A stretch of 64,000 bases of DNA, taken from the NCBI GenBank assembly GCA_002356455.1, contig AP017970.1:1-64000 (forward strand). Reading direction: 5' to 3'. The notes beneath the pieces are model-generated. The model did no database searches, had not been told where the DNA came from, and saw only the letters and a list, made by a program, of their open reading frames with translations. Origin of the DNA: Fusobacterium varium (lineage in GTDB: Bacteria; Fusobacteriota; Fusobacteriia; Fusobacteriales; Fusobacteriaceae). The position numbers and the translations under genes were made by a program. Below are positions 1-8,044 of the stretch, one piece after another (position 1 is the stretch's first letter; each line of letters opens with the position of its first letter).

Positions 1-172
1 TATATATAAACGATAAATATTAATAAAATATCTAGTAATGATAAAAAAATAAGAAAATTAATAAAACTTTATTACCATAATTACTGGATTTAATACTATA
101 TATTCTATACTAATATATAGCATTATTATATTATATTTGCTAACTTAAATCAACTATTTTAAAAAAAATTTT

Positions 173-334
173 AAAAGGACTTTTTTAAGTGAAAAAAATA
201 AGTCCTTTTCATTTTCCGCACAGGCGGAACTTAAATGTCGCTTCGGCGGCATTTAAAAATTGAAAAGGCACGCTTACCCATATCTCTACGAGATATGGAA
301 TCGTGCTTTCAAAATGCTCTCGCAATTTTGAAAG
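173..334 (+). other. Candidate origin of transfer (oriT)
   Basis: The 160 bp before the relaxase is packed with hairpins. There is a 10-bp stem at 173-182/200-209. TTCCGC-ACAG-GCGGAA lies at 214-229. An 11-bp stem closed by a C(TTCG)G tetraloop lies at 231-256. CCATATCTC/GAGATATGG at 278-298 is nested inside GCACG/CGTGC at 268-306. A 10-bp stem CTTTCAAAAT/ATTTTGAAAG spans 306-334. MobA/MobL relaxases usually nick a hairpin-associated site just upstream of their own gene, so this is the natural oriT candidate. The nic site itself is not identified. Confidence 0.6.
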
Positions 335-356
335 TTTTAGGGGAGGTGTAGACTGC

Positions 357-2936
357 ATGGCAGAGTTTAGATTGTGTTATAAAAGAGGAAAAGTAGGATA
401 TGCTAAAAATCATGCAGCCTACATTCTAAGGGAAAATGATTATAAAGCAAAAGAAGATTTGATATTTAAACAATCAGGAAATATGTCTTTTATTGATGGG
501 AATAATGCACTTGCTTTTTGGGAAGCAGCAGATCAGAACGAAGGTATGAATAGAAATGCTTATAGAGAACTTGAACTTAACATACCAAATGAACTAACAC
601 ATACACAAGCAATAGTGTTAATTCAAAAGTATGTTAAAAAAGAAATAGGGAACGACTTCCCTTATTCTTTTGCTATACATGAGAGTTTTAATGAAAATGG
701 AGAAAAAAACTTACATTGTCATCTAATGTTTTCTGAAAGAAAATTAGACGGCATAGACAGAGAATTAAATAGATTTTTCAAAAAAGCTAATAGCAAAAAT
801 CCAGAATTAGGTGGAGCTAAAAAAGACAGAGAATGGAAGAAAAAAGAGAGATTATTAGGACTTAGAAAATCATGGGAAGTTACAGCAAATGAAGTATTAA
901 AATCTCATGGTTATGAAGCAAGAATTGATTGTAGAAGCCTTGAAGATAGAAGAAATGAAGCTTTACAAAAAGGAGAGTATGCAAAGGCTGAAACATTAAA
1001 TAGAGCAGCAGTGAATATATCAGGTAAAATTTTACAAAAAATAAAAGTTGCTGGGTATATGAGTTTAACTAAAGCAGAGAAAGCAGAAATTGAAAGATAT
1101 AACAAAGCTAAAGAGATAAAAGCAGCTAAAGAAAGAGATTATGCAATCAGAAAAGGAAAGGTTATCCCTACTAAAGATGAGCTTATATCAAGAATAGAGA
1201 AAATAAAATCTATGGAACTTGCAGATGGAAGCCAAAGATTAGATGAAGCAGGACTAAAAAGAATGGCTGTAAATATTCTTAGTAAAGGTCAGTTTAATAA
1301 AGCTATAAAGGAAATGAAAACAGTTGAAAAGAAGCGTATAGCTTATCCTTTCAATGAAGAGCTTATAAAAGAAGAAAAAGAAGCACAGAAAAAAGTAATG
1401 GAAATTGCTAATAAATACACAATGTCAGATAAATATGTGAGAGTATTGAACCAGCTTGAAAGGGATTATACAAGAGAAAAAGAGCTGTATAGTAATTTAC
1501 TGAAAACACAGTATAACATCAACTTAAATTATGAGCTAGAAAAGAAAAAAGCTGAAAGAAATCAAGGTAATCAAGAAAAAATCAAGAGTAGATATGATGA
1601 TAAACCTGTTGAGGAATTAAGATATAGATTACAAGAGTTAGAGAAACAGGATAACTCTCATTTTGCTATGCAAATGTTGAGTAATTACAGGATAGAAGGA
1701 TTAGCACATAATAGTTTAAGATACCAGAAAGAATTAAAAGAGCTGGAACTTGAAAAAAGTAATGCAAGTCACTTTGGAACTGTAGAGGAAAGAAAAGAAA
1801 TACAAGATAAAATAAATGAACTTAATATCAAGATAGAGAAAACGGATCAGGAATATTCAAAAATAACTGAAAGCATTTTTAAAGATTTTGACAGAACAGA
1901 TGGAAAATTTGCAGAAACTTTAAAATATGTTGAAGATACTAGAAGAATTGAAATGAAAGTAATACAAGATTTATTAATTATAAAAGAAAAAGAACAGCAG
2001 CCAGTAGAAAATAATCTTGCTTCACATTTTAAAAATATTATTGAGTTTGAGAAACTCAAAAACTCTTATGAATACTTTATAAAGAACAATGAAAACGAAA
2101 AGTATAATAAGAGCTTATTCAAGCTTCATAACAGGCTTGATGTGATGGAGGACACATACAATAGAAGTCTTGATGAAATAGCAAAGATGGATTTTAAGAA
2201 GATACAGCCAGTTATAAAAGAGTACAGAACAGAATATCAGAGAAAGGTAAATCAAGATAGAGAAAATATTGAAAAATATGATAAAGGAATAAAAAATATA
2301 AATAATCTTTTAACTGGAAAGCAGCTAAAGACTAAAGAAGGATATACGCCACTAGAACTGATAGCACTAAATAAAATAACTAAAGGGGAATATTCTTTAG
2401 GATATAAAGAAAGAGAAAGACTTAAAAAAGAGATAAAAGATAATAAGAAAGAATTAGAAGGACTAGGAAAGCTATCTTTTGTTAAAAAACAAGCATTAAC
2501 AAAAGAGGTTACAGAAAAAAATATATTGGTAAATAAATTATTAATTAGAGAAACAGAACTTTTAAAAAAATACAAAGGAAATGAGTTTTTAGCAGATAAA
2601 ACAAAGGAGATAAAATCTATCTACAATTCATCACTTAAAAAGTTTGAAAAAGATAAAATGTCATCAGTAAGAGCTTTGAATGTAAACAAGCAAGTTTTAT
2701 ATAAAATAAAAGGAATTGAAGAAAGAGAGGTACTACAGAAAAAAGAAAAGAAAAAAGTATTTAAAGGAATCAATAAAATTAGAGAAATTAACAGACCAGA
2801 CGGAATGAGAAGTACAGGAGTGACAAGAGAACTTAATAAATTATCAAGATTTTTAAAAAGTCTTGATAATGGAGAAACAGGGTACAACAATCTTGATATT
2901 AAATTGGAAAAGGAGGGTAACTCATGGGAAATTTAA
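357..2936 (+). CDS. MobA/MobL-family conjugative relaxase
   Basis: DNA relaxase that would nick oriT and pilot the transferred strand. The first ~200 residues form the MobA/MobL domain: Tyr22 is the candidate catalytic tyrosine, the metal-binding motif NLHCHLMFSER has His120 and His122, and a RIDCRSLEDR segment near residue 200 is typical of the family. The remaining ~650 residues are Lys/Glu-rich and predicted coiled coil, with no helicase or primase motif seen. The ATG at 357 is chosen because GGGGAGGTG sits just upstream. An in-frame GTG at 303 would place translation inside the oriT hairpins. The next gene overlaps the 3' end by 13 nt. Confidence 0.92.
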   Translation: MAEFRLCYKRGKVGYAKNHAAYILRENDYKAKEDLIFKQSGNMSFIDGNNALAFWEAADQNEGMNRNAYRELELNIPNELTHTQAIVLIQKYVKKEIGNDFPYSFAIHESFNENGEKNLHCHLMFSERKLDGIDRELNRFFKKANSKNPELGGAKKDREWKKKERLLGLRKSWEVTANEVLKSHGYEARIDCRSLEDRRNEALQKGEYAKAETLNRAAVNISGKILQKIKVAGYMSLTKAEKAEIERYNKAKEIKAAKERDYAIRKGKVIPTKDELISRIEKIKSMELADGSQRLDEAGLKRMAVNILSKGQFNKAIKEMKTVEKKRIAYPFNEELIKEEKEAQKKVMEIANKYTMSDKYVRVLNQLERDYTREKELYSNLLKTQYNINLNYELEKKKAERNQGNQEKIKSRYDDKPVEELRYRLQELEKQDNSHFAMQMLSNYRIEGLAHNSLRYQKELKELELEKSNASHFGTVEERKEIQDKINELNIKIEKTDQEYSKITESIFKDFDRTDGKFAETLKYVEDTRRIEMKVIQDLLIIKEKEQQPVENNLASHFKNIIEFEKLKNSYEYFIKNNENEKYNKSLFKLHNRLDVMEDTYNRSLDEIAKMDFKKIQPVIKEYRTEYQRKVNQDRENIEKYDKGIKNINNLLTGKQLKTKEGYTPLELIALNKITKGEYSLGYKERERLKKEIKDNKKELEGLGKLSFVKKQALTKEVTEKNILVNKLLIRETELLKKYKGNEFLADKTKEIKSIYNSSLKKFEKDKMSSVRALNVNKQVLYKIKGIEEREVLQKKEKKKVFKGINKIREINRPDGMRSTGVTRELNKLSRFLKSLDNGETGYNNLDIKLEKEGNSWEI

Positions 2937-3268
2937 GAAGGAAAACATTATTATCATTAATACTTTGTAATTTTTGTTTTAACACTGTTGTTATGGGAGA
3001 GATTATACCAGCTAGTGTGTTGATGGAGCAAGAGCAAAGAAATGCAAATAATGAAGTGAGAACAGGGAAAAGCATATTTTATAACAATGGAAATACTGTA
3101 AGGATTGAAAAGAGGAAATTGAATGAAAAAAATAAGCCTGATGACACAGAAAGAGAAGATAAAGAAACTGGAAAACCAGTTGAAAAAGGGGAAAGTGAAT
3201 CTTCGGAAAATAACAATCAAGGAAAGGCAGCAGCAGATATGGGAGAACAAAAAACAAAGGAGAGCTAG
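2924..3268 (+). CDS. Small secreted or periplasmic protein in the mobilization operon
   Basis: A 114-aa protein with an N-terminal signal sequence (RRKTLLSLILCNFCFNTVVMG, then a mature start near residue 26) and a hydrophilic, Glu/Lys-rich, low-complexity tail. The ribosome site AAAAGGAGGG lies 6 nt before the ATG, which overlaps the relaxase stop region. No family is recognised. The last 146 nt are also read in another frame as the start of the next gene. Its position between relaxase and TraD-like gene suggests a transfer accessory role, but nothing more specific can be said. Confidence 0.6.
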   Translation: MGNLRRKTLLSLILCNFCFNTVVMGEIIPASVLMEQEQRNANNEVRTGKSIFYNNGNTVRIEKRKLNEKNKPDDTEREDKETGKPVEKGESESSENNNQGKAAADMGEQKTKES

Positions 3269-3656
3269 AGCTAAGAAACTTCTAAGGCTAGGGTTAGCTT
3301 TAGAAGTTACTCAGCTATTTATTTATTCACAAGAGATAATATTAGGTCATTTATTTCAATTTAAAAAAGTTATGCCAGTAGATCAGGAAAAGTTAAAAAT
3401 CTATGGAGAGGAAATATTAAAGGAAATAGACAGGCATGATGAAGAGGTAATATCAGACTTAACCAAAGAAGAGAAAAAGGCAAGAAACCATAAATTAATA
3501 ACTTATGGAGCATTATTTGAAATAGCAGGAGTAACAGAAGTAAATTTAGCTGTTATGCTTGGCTATTTAGACAGGCTTCATGGAAAAGAAAATAACTATA
3601 GGAACTTTTGCTACCAGGAAGGGAAAATATATTTTTTTAAAAATGAAAAGAAATAA
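3123..3656 (+). CDS. traD: TraD-like conjugal transfer accessory protein
   Basis: A 177-aa basic protein. Residues 45-70 (RRARAKKLLRLGLALE) and 130-160 (KKARNHKLITYGALFEIAGV) both match the pattern of the small TraD proteins found beside relaxases in Ti-type and MobA/MobL plasmids (RKxRxxxLIxxGALxExAG). The protein therefore appears to carry two copies of that motif, where the usual protein has one. GAGGA lies 7 nt before the ATG at 3123. The first ~48 codons overlap the preceding gene in a different frame. It probably assists the relaxosome; this is inferred from family and position. Confidence 0.6.
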   Translation: MKKISLMTQKEKIKKLENQLKKGKVNLRKITIKERQQQIWENKKQRRARAKKLLRLGLALEVTQLFIYSQEIILGHLFQFKKVMPVDQEKLKIYGEEILKEIDRHDEEVISDLTKEEKKARNHKLITYGALFEIAGVTEVNLAVMLGYLDRLHGKENNYRNFCYQEGKIYFFKNEKK

Positions 3657-3661
3657 AGAGA

Positions 3662-3685
3662 GGACTGGTTCGTAACTACCAGTCC
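3662..3685 (-). terminator. Terminator of toxin-like module C
   Basis: An 8-bp perfect stem GGACTGGT/ACCAGTCC with an 8-nt loop. Read on the minus strand it is followed by a T-rich stretch (TCTCTTTA). It lies about 25 bp beyond the minus-strand peptide ORF at 3711-3776 and also just past the stop of the plus-strand TraD-like gene, so it may serve both strands. Confidence 0.55.
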
Positions 3686-3710
3686 CTATGCAGCGGCTTA
3701 GAATTTTGTT

Positions 3711-3776
3711 CTAGTGAAGTACTTTATATACCAAGAAGAACAAAATTACAATAACAAAAATATAACTCTTTTTCAA
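3711..3776 (-). CDS. Candidate type I toxin peptide, module C
   Basis: A 21-aa hydrophobic peptide, KKSYIFVIVILFFLVYKVLH after the initiator, shaped as a single transmembrane helix with basic ends. The proposed start is TTG at 3776, with GGGGG about 8 nt upstream; in-frame TTG (3782) and GTG (3785) starts are also possible. A CCCTT/AAGGG hairpin partly masks the ribosome site. The second half of the ORF (AATTTTGTTCT) pairs perfectly with sequence beyond the stop, so the mRNA looks folded shut. A minus-strand promoter TTTACT-16-TATACT (3826-3853) precedes it. Toxicity is inferred from architecture only. Confidence 0.55.
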   Translation of the reverse strand: MKKSYIFVIVILFFLVYKVLH

Positions 3777-3850
3777 AATCAACACCCCCTTTCTTTAAGG
3801 GATCGTTTTTTAAAACCGCCGCACCAGTATATATTAGCATATTTAAGAGT

Positions 3851-3926
3851 AAAAAAAAAGAGATATCTGGTTACGACAGATATCTCTCTACTTGGTGTTA
3901 ATTTTGAAATTCATTTTTGTTATTGT
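3851..3926 (-). ncRNA. Candidate antitoxin small RNA, module C
   Basis: Predicted RNA of about 75 nt. It is bounded by the promoter at 3933-3961 and an 11-bp terminator hairpin (3859-3869/3877-3887) followed on the minus strand by eight or nine T. Its sequence from 3913 to the 5' end is the exact complement of codons in the peptide ORF (3744-3761, 18 bp when extended to 3930). Bases 3894-3909 are complementary to the ribosome-binding and start region at 3771-3786 over 16 bp with one G-U pair. The RNA could therefore cover both the start site and the coding region of the downstream peptide. Confidence 0.6.
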
Positions 3927-3932
3927 AATTGA

Positions 3933-3961
3933 ATTATATACCTAATCTACTAAAAAGTCAA
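3933..3961 (-). promoter_or_regulatory. Promoter of module C small RNA
   Basis: On the minus strand TTGACT (3956-3961) is separated by exactly 17 bp from TATAAT (3933-3938), close to the sigma-70 consensus. The same boxes occur ahead of modules A and B. It lies antisense in the leader of the plus-strand gene at 3985. Confidence 0.75.
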
Positions 3962-3984
3962 GCAAATACTAAGGAGGAAGAAAG

Positions 3985-4470
3985 ATGGAAGAGAAAAAAT
4001 TTTATGAGAGTTTTCATGAAAATGGGAAGTTAAAAGAAAGATGTCCTTTAAATAGAAAAGGAGAGCTTCATGGTTGGAAAATAGTCTTTGATGAGCTGGG
4101 AAATGAAATAGAGAAGATAAAATATGTAAATGATATGAGGATAGGAAATCCATTTTCAGCAAAAACACCAGAGCAAATAGTCGGAATGTTAGGAGGAACT
4201 ATAGAAGATGACCCTTTTGACGAAGAAGGAGAGGGAGAAATCGTTATAACAGACAAAACAGCGTCTACACTACTATTAGGAGAGAAATATTATAAAGAAG
4301 AACAAGAAAATGGACTACAGGCACTGATGAAAGACTTAGGGGTATCTAATTATAAAGAATTATTAGAGTATATGAAAAGTGAAGAACACAAGGAAGAACA
4401 GATAGTAAAGGACTTTAAAGAGTTTTTTAATTACTATGAAGAAAAAGAAGTGATTGAAAATGAAAAGTAA
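3985..4470 (+). CDS. Hypothetical protein with one YwqK/MORN-like repeat
   Basis: A 161-aa acidic cytoplasmic protein. Residues 5-35 (FYESFHENGKLKERC, then GELHGWKIVFDELGNE) resemble one YwqK/MORN-like repeat; the rest (residues 50-161) is Glu-rich and unrecognised. AAGGAGGAAG stands 6 nt before the ATG. It overlaps the start of the RadC-ArdC gene by about 11 nt, so the two are translationally coupled and probably work together, perhaps in protecting incoming DNA. That function is a guess from the neighbour. Confidence 0.65.
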   Translation: MEEKKFYESFHENGKLKERCPLNRKGELHGWKIVFDELGNEIEKIKYVNDMRIGNPFSAKTPEQIVGMLGGTIEDDPFDEEGEGEIVITDKTASTLLLGEKYYKEEQENGLQALMKDLGVSNYKELLEYMKSEEHKEEQIVKDFKEFFNYYEEKEVIENEK

Positions 4471-6457
4471 TTTATATCAGTATTTTAGCTGTGAGAATAA
4501 AGAAGAGCTTTATTTAAAGTTAAAAAATAATGACAAAGAAGTGAAAGAATTATCAGAATATCTTGAATATGCCAAAAAAGATTTAGATATTGAAAAGATA
4601 AGATTTCAAGGTAGAGATAAATTAAAAGAATATTTGAAAAATAATGTATCTCTAAATAAAAATGAAGTACAAATACTCATGTTGGATAGTAATTTTAATT
4701 TACAAAAGGATACTAAAATAGACATAGATAGCTCTTTTAAAGAAATTATGAAAGAATCTTATGATGAAAAGGCAAGATCAGTAATTTTACTTTATCATGA
4801 AGGAAATATTGATAAAGTTATTACTAATAAAGATAAAATACAAGAATTAGAAAATAATTTAGAGATTGCAGATTATCGTATTCTTGAAACACTAAAAATT
4901 GATAATGATTTGAGAATTTCTTCTAGTATAGATGAACAAATATTAACACTTCAGGAAGAAGATATTATAAATCAAAAAGAAACTCAAAATCATAGTAAAG
5001 ATATAGAAATTGTGAAAGCTCCAGAGTATAACGAATTTATGGATTATTACGCTAAAAAAGAACTGCCAGGCTTAGATGTTGTAAAAGATAAAGAGAGAAT
5101 AAAAGAAATTTTAAAAGTGTCATATCAAGAATCCAATCAAGAAAACTTTGGAGTAATAAAATATGATAAAGACTACAAAGTAACAGATATAAATATTTTA
5201 TTTAAAGGAGGCATAACAAAAGCTTTTATTGATCCCAAAATTCTTATACCAACACTTTTAGATGAGCAGGTAAAAGGAATTGAAATTTTTCATAATCACC
5301 CAAGTCAAAGTCCTACACCAAGTCAGGAAGATATAAGTTCAACTGAACTCTTACAAAGATTAGCTGAAAACTTAGATAAAGAATTATTAGATCATTACAT
5401 AGTAGCTAAAGAAAGTGTATTTAGTTTTAAAGATGAGTGGCTACTAGAAGAGAAAAAAGATATAGGCAAGAATTATGAAATTAGCGAAAAAGAGCCAGAT
5501 ATTAAAAATGAAAAGAAAAATAAATTTAAGGAAGAAAGAGAAAAATTTGTAGATGATGTAATAAAGAGCCTTGAAGCAGGAAAAATACCATGGGAAAAAG
5601 ATTGGAATAATGTATCAGGACCTATACAAAACCCAATAACAGGAACAAAGTATAGAGGAATAAATAATATAAAATTATATGCAGCAATGATAAAAAAAGG
5701 ATATACAGATAATAGATGGGTAACTTTCAAACAGGCACAGAAAGAAGAATGGAAAATAAGGAAAGGGGAAAAAGGTACATCTATTGAAATTTTTAAATAC
5801 TATGATAAATTGACTAAAAAAGATTTAGATAGAGAAATGTTAAGAACATTATCATTAGAAAAGCAGAGAGAATATTGGGTAAAAAATGTATACCCAATGG
5901 GAAAAACATATGTTGTATTCAATGCAGAACAAATAGAAGGTATACCTCCATTAGAACATAAAAAAGTAGAGATAGATTATAACAAGCTGGATAAGATAAT
6001 AGAAAACAGTGGAGTAACATTTAAATATGGAGGCAATGAAGCCTATTACAATAAAGCAAAAGACATGATAGTTTTACCAAGAAAGGAACAATTCAAATCA
6101 GAATCTGTTTTTTATGGTACAGCTTTACATGAACTAGCTCATAGCACAGGACATGAAGCTAGATTAAATAGAATAATGAAGGGAGGATTTGGGAGTAAAA
6201 AATACGCAAGGGAGGAACTTGTTGCAGAGTTCGCTAGTGTTTTTATAGGACAAGAAAAAGGAGTAGGTTATACAGAAAGAAATTTAGAAAATAGTAAGGC
6301 ATATATTCAAGAGTGGGTCAGTGTATTAAAAAATGACAAGAATGAGTTATTTGCTGCTATTAAAGACGCAGAAAAAGCGTCAGAAATGGTAATGGGATAT
6401 GAATTAGGAAAAGAATTAAATATAGATAAAAGCAAGAATAAGGGAATTGAGAGATAA
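4460..6457 (+). CDS. RadC-like/ArdC-like fusion, putative antirestriction protein
   Basis: A 665-aa two-module protein. Residues ~200-330 form a RadC/JAB metalloprotease-like domain with the motif His278-Asn-His280-Pro-Ser and Asp291. Residues ~355-480 match the ArdC N-terminal ssDNA-binding domain (DUF1738): IPWEKDW, NPITGTKYRGIN, RWVTFKQAQ. Residues ~545-600 form a zincin-type metallopeptidase with His557-Glu-Leu-Ala-His561. ArdC proteins bind incoming single-stranded plasmid DNA and protect it from restriction in the recipient. The ATG at 4460 is preferred to a TTG two codons upstream. The terminator at 6468-6494 closes the operon. Confidence 0.85.
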   Translation: MKSNLYQYFSCENKEELYLKLKNNDKEVKELSEYLEYAKKDLDIEKIRFQGRDKLKEYLKNNVSLNKNEVQILMLDSNFNLQKDTKIDIDSSFKEIMKESYDEKARSVILLYHEGNIDKVITNKDKIQELENNLEIADYRILETLKIDNDLRISSSIDEQILTLQEEDIINQKETQNHSKDIEIVKAPEYNEFMDYYAKKELPGLDVVKDKERIKEILKVSYQESNQENFGVIKYDKDYKVTDINILFKGGITKAFIDPKILIPTLLDEQVKGIEIFHNHPSQSPTPSQEDISSTELLQRLAENLDKELLDHYIVAKESVFSFKDEWLLEEKKDIGKNYEISEKEPDIKNEKKNKFKEEREKFVDDVIKSLEAGKIPWEKDWNNVSGPIQNPITGTKYRGINNIKLYAAMIKKGYTDNRWVTFKQAQKEEWKIRKGEKGTSIEIFKYYDKLTKKDLDREMLRTLSLEKQREYWVKNVYPMGKTYVVFNAEQIEGIPPLEHKKVEIDYNKLDKIIENSGVTFKYGGNEAYYNKAKDMIVLPRKEQFKSESVFYGTALHELAHSTGHEARLNRIMKGGFGSKKYAREELVAEFASVFIGQEKGVGYTERNLENSKAYIQEWVSVLKNDKNELFAAIKDAEKASEMVMGYELGKELNIDKSKNKGIER

Positions 6458-6467
6458 AAAAATACCA

Positions 6468-6494
6468 AAAGAGAGTTTAATGCTCTCTTTTTTT
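6468..6494 (+). terminator. Rho-independent terminator after the mobilization operon
   Basis: An 8-bp stem AAAGAGAG/CTCTCTTT with a 7-nt loop, followed by a run of T. It separates the relaxase/ArdC operon from the type IV secretion operon that starts at 6593. Confidence 0.85.
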
Positions 6495-6592
6495 GTTTTT
6501 ATAATACTGTATATTTGTATAGAATATATAGCTTCAAAAATCAAGCAGTTTTTATACTAATAAATATAAAAAAATTATAGGAGGAAAATTTT

Positions 6593-6922
6593 ATGGAAAA
6601 ACTGAAACAAAAATCTAAAGGAATGAGAAAGCATTTAATACTTTTAGCACTAATGACAATTAGTCTAAGTGCTATGGCAACCACTGCTGACGCACCTTGG
6701 CTTAGTGTTTTTGATAAGCTAATGAATATTTTAGTTGGTCCAACAGCAAGAATAATAGCTATCCTTGCAGTTGCTTTAGTAGGACTAAAAATGATTTTCG
6801 GTCAAATGGAAGAAGGAGGAAAACAAGGTATGAAAGCAGCAATGGGTATAGCTCTCATGTTTTTTGCTAGTACATGGGTTCCGAGTTTCTTTGGATATAG
6901 TGGTTCTGTATTAATTGGGTAA
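6593..6922 (+). CDS. trbC: VirB2/TrbC-like pilin subunit
   Basis: A 109-aa precursor of the conjugative pilus subunit. It has a basic start, a long signal sequence ending near ALA/MA-TTADA (residues ~18-35), then two hydrophobic helices (residues ~48-68 and 82-100) around a short polar loop containing GQMEEGG. This is the standard VirB2/TrbC layout. TAGGAGGAAAA precedes the ATG. It heads a long plus-strand operon of type IV secretion genes, the usual place for the pilin. Confidence 0.88.
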   Translation: MEKLKQKSKGMRKHLILLALMTISLSAMATTADAPWLSVFDKLMNILVGPTARIIAILAVALVGLKMIFGQMEEGGKQGMKAAMGIALMFFASTWVPSFFGYSGSVLIG

Positions 6923-6935
6923 AAGGAGAAGGTAA

Positions 6936-7643
6936 ATGGCAGGTTTTATGAATTTCAAACCTAAGAAGGGGTTGAAAGGTCAGAAAATGAGAAGTTTAAA
7001 TCCTCTTGATCCTGGTACTAATCTTTATCTACAGATGGCAAATCAATGTAAAAAGTGGCAATTAGCTTTTATTGCCACTTTCATACTACTTGTTTTATCA
7101 GGGATAGCCTATTTTAATCTATCCAAAGAAGTAAGAATAAAACCGTATGTTGTAGAGGTTAATAAGGAAGCAGGAGAGATAAAGACAATAGGGGTCATAG
7201 ATAACATTAAATATACAGTTGATGATAACCTAATTTTTTCTATGCTATCAGATCATGTAACAAATACAAGAACAATTTCTTTAGATATAGTTTTTTGCTA
7301 CAAGACTATCAAAAGACAGTATAACTTTGTAGACAAGGTAACAGGTTTAAAACTAAATGAACTTGTAGCAAGAGAGGAAATAGACAAGAAAATTCAACAA
7401 CAACAAAGTAGAGATGTAAAAATTACTTCTCTTTTAAAAGTAAGCGAGAATAACTATCAAGTAAGATGGCTTGAAAGAAGTTATACAAAAGGAAGTTTAG
7501 AAGCAGTAGAGAAAATGGCTGGAATATTTACTGTGAAAATATTAGCACCAGCTACAGAGGAAGCAAAAATTATAAATCCTTTAGGAATAACAATAACAGA
7601 TTTTAATTTTGCTCCTGAAATAATGGGACAAGGAGAGAAATAA
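6936..7643 (+). CDS. trbF: VirB8/TrbF-like inner-membrane component
   Basis: A 235-aa bitopic inner-membrane protein of the secretion channel. It has a cytoplasmic N-terminus (NPLDPGTNLYLQMANQCKKW), one membrane helix at residues ~45-65 (LAFIATFILLVLSGIAYF) and a periplasmic VirB8-like domain. That domain ends with the family motif NPLGITITDFNFAPE near residue 220. VirB8 nucleates core assembly and contacts VirB9 and VirB10. It lies 13 nt after the pilin gene and abuts the next gene (stop/start overlap of 1 nt). Confidence 0.9.
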   Translation: MAGFMNFKPKKGLKGQKMRSLNPLDPGTNLYLQMANQCKKWQLAFIATFILLVLSGIAYFNLSKEVRIKPYVVEVNKEAGEIKTIGVIDNIKYTVDDNLIFSMLSDHVTNTRTISLDIVFCYKTIKRQYNFVDKVTGLKLNELVAREEIDKKIQQQQSRDVKITSLLKVSENNYQVRWLERSYTKGSLEAVEKMAGIFTVKILAPATEEAKIINPLGITITDFNFAPEIMGQGEK

Positions 7644-8044
7644 TGAAATATATAACGAGAGAAGAAAAAGTTTTAAATATAGTAATAGCTATCATTTTTA
7701 ATGTAAGCATATATATTTTAATTAATTTATATGACTTAAAATATAAAAGTTTATACATGATAGCATTAAATATTTTTTTAATACTCATATGGTATGGACT
7801 TTTTGCGACTTCAAAAAGTATAGAGGAAGAAAGCAAAATATCCAAAGAAAAAGAAGAAAAATTATTAGAAATAAAACTTAGTTTTATTAAAAATATTATG
7901 GTAGATGAGAAGGTTAAAGAATTTGAAAAAGTTTTAAATATTCTACCAGAAGAGGATAAATCAGATTTTATAAAGTCTGTTTATGAGAATTTAATAACTG
8001 AAAAAATAGAAGAATTAGCACCTATGAAGGGGGAAGATGATTAA
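7643..8044 (+). CDS. Two-helix membrane protein of the transfer operon
   Basis: A 133-aa protein with two membrane helices (residues ~10-30 and 38-55) followed by a charged, probably helical cytoplasmic tail rich in Glu and Lys. It overlaps both neighbours by one base (ATGA-type junctions), so translation is coupled to TrbF and TrbG. No family is recognised. Its place between VirB8 and VirB9 is where other systems keep VirB7, but there is no lipobox, so it is not called VirB7. Confidence 0.7.
   Translation: MKYITREEKVLNIVIAIIFNVSIYILINLYDLKYKSLYMIALNIFLILIWYGLFATSKSIEEESKISKEKEEKLLEIKLSFIKNIMVDEKVKEFEKVLNILPEEDKSDFIKSVYENLITEKIEELAPMKGEDD

Noticed and set aside
303-356. Longer relaxase start at GTG 303
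   Set aside because: The extension is translated from an oriT hairpin and the strong ribosome site GGGGAGGTG lies downstream of it, before the ATG at 357.
2252-2890. Minus-strand frames opposite the relaxase
   Set aside because: They are Phe/Ser/Leu-rich mirror images of the Lys/Glu-rich coiled coil, without ribosome sites.
3714-3932. 72-codon plus-strand open frame over module C
   Set aside because: It has no ribosome site, runs through both hairpins of the minus-strand module and its composition is unlike a protein. The inverted repeats explain the openness.
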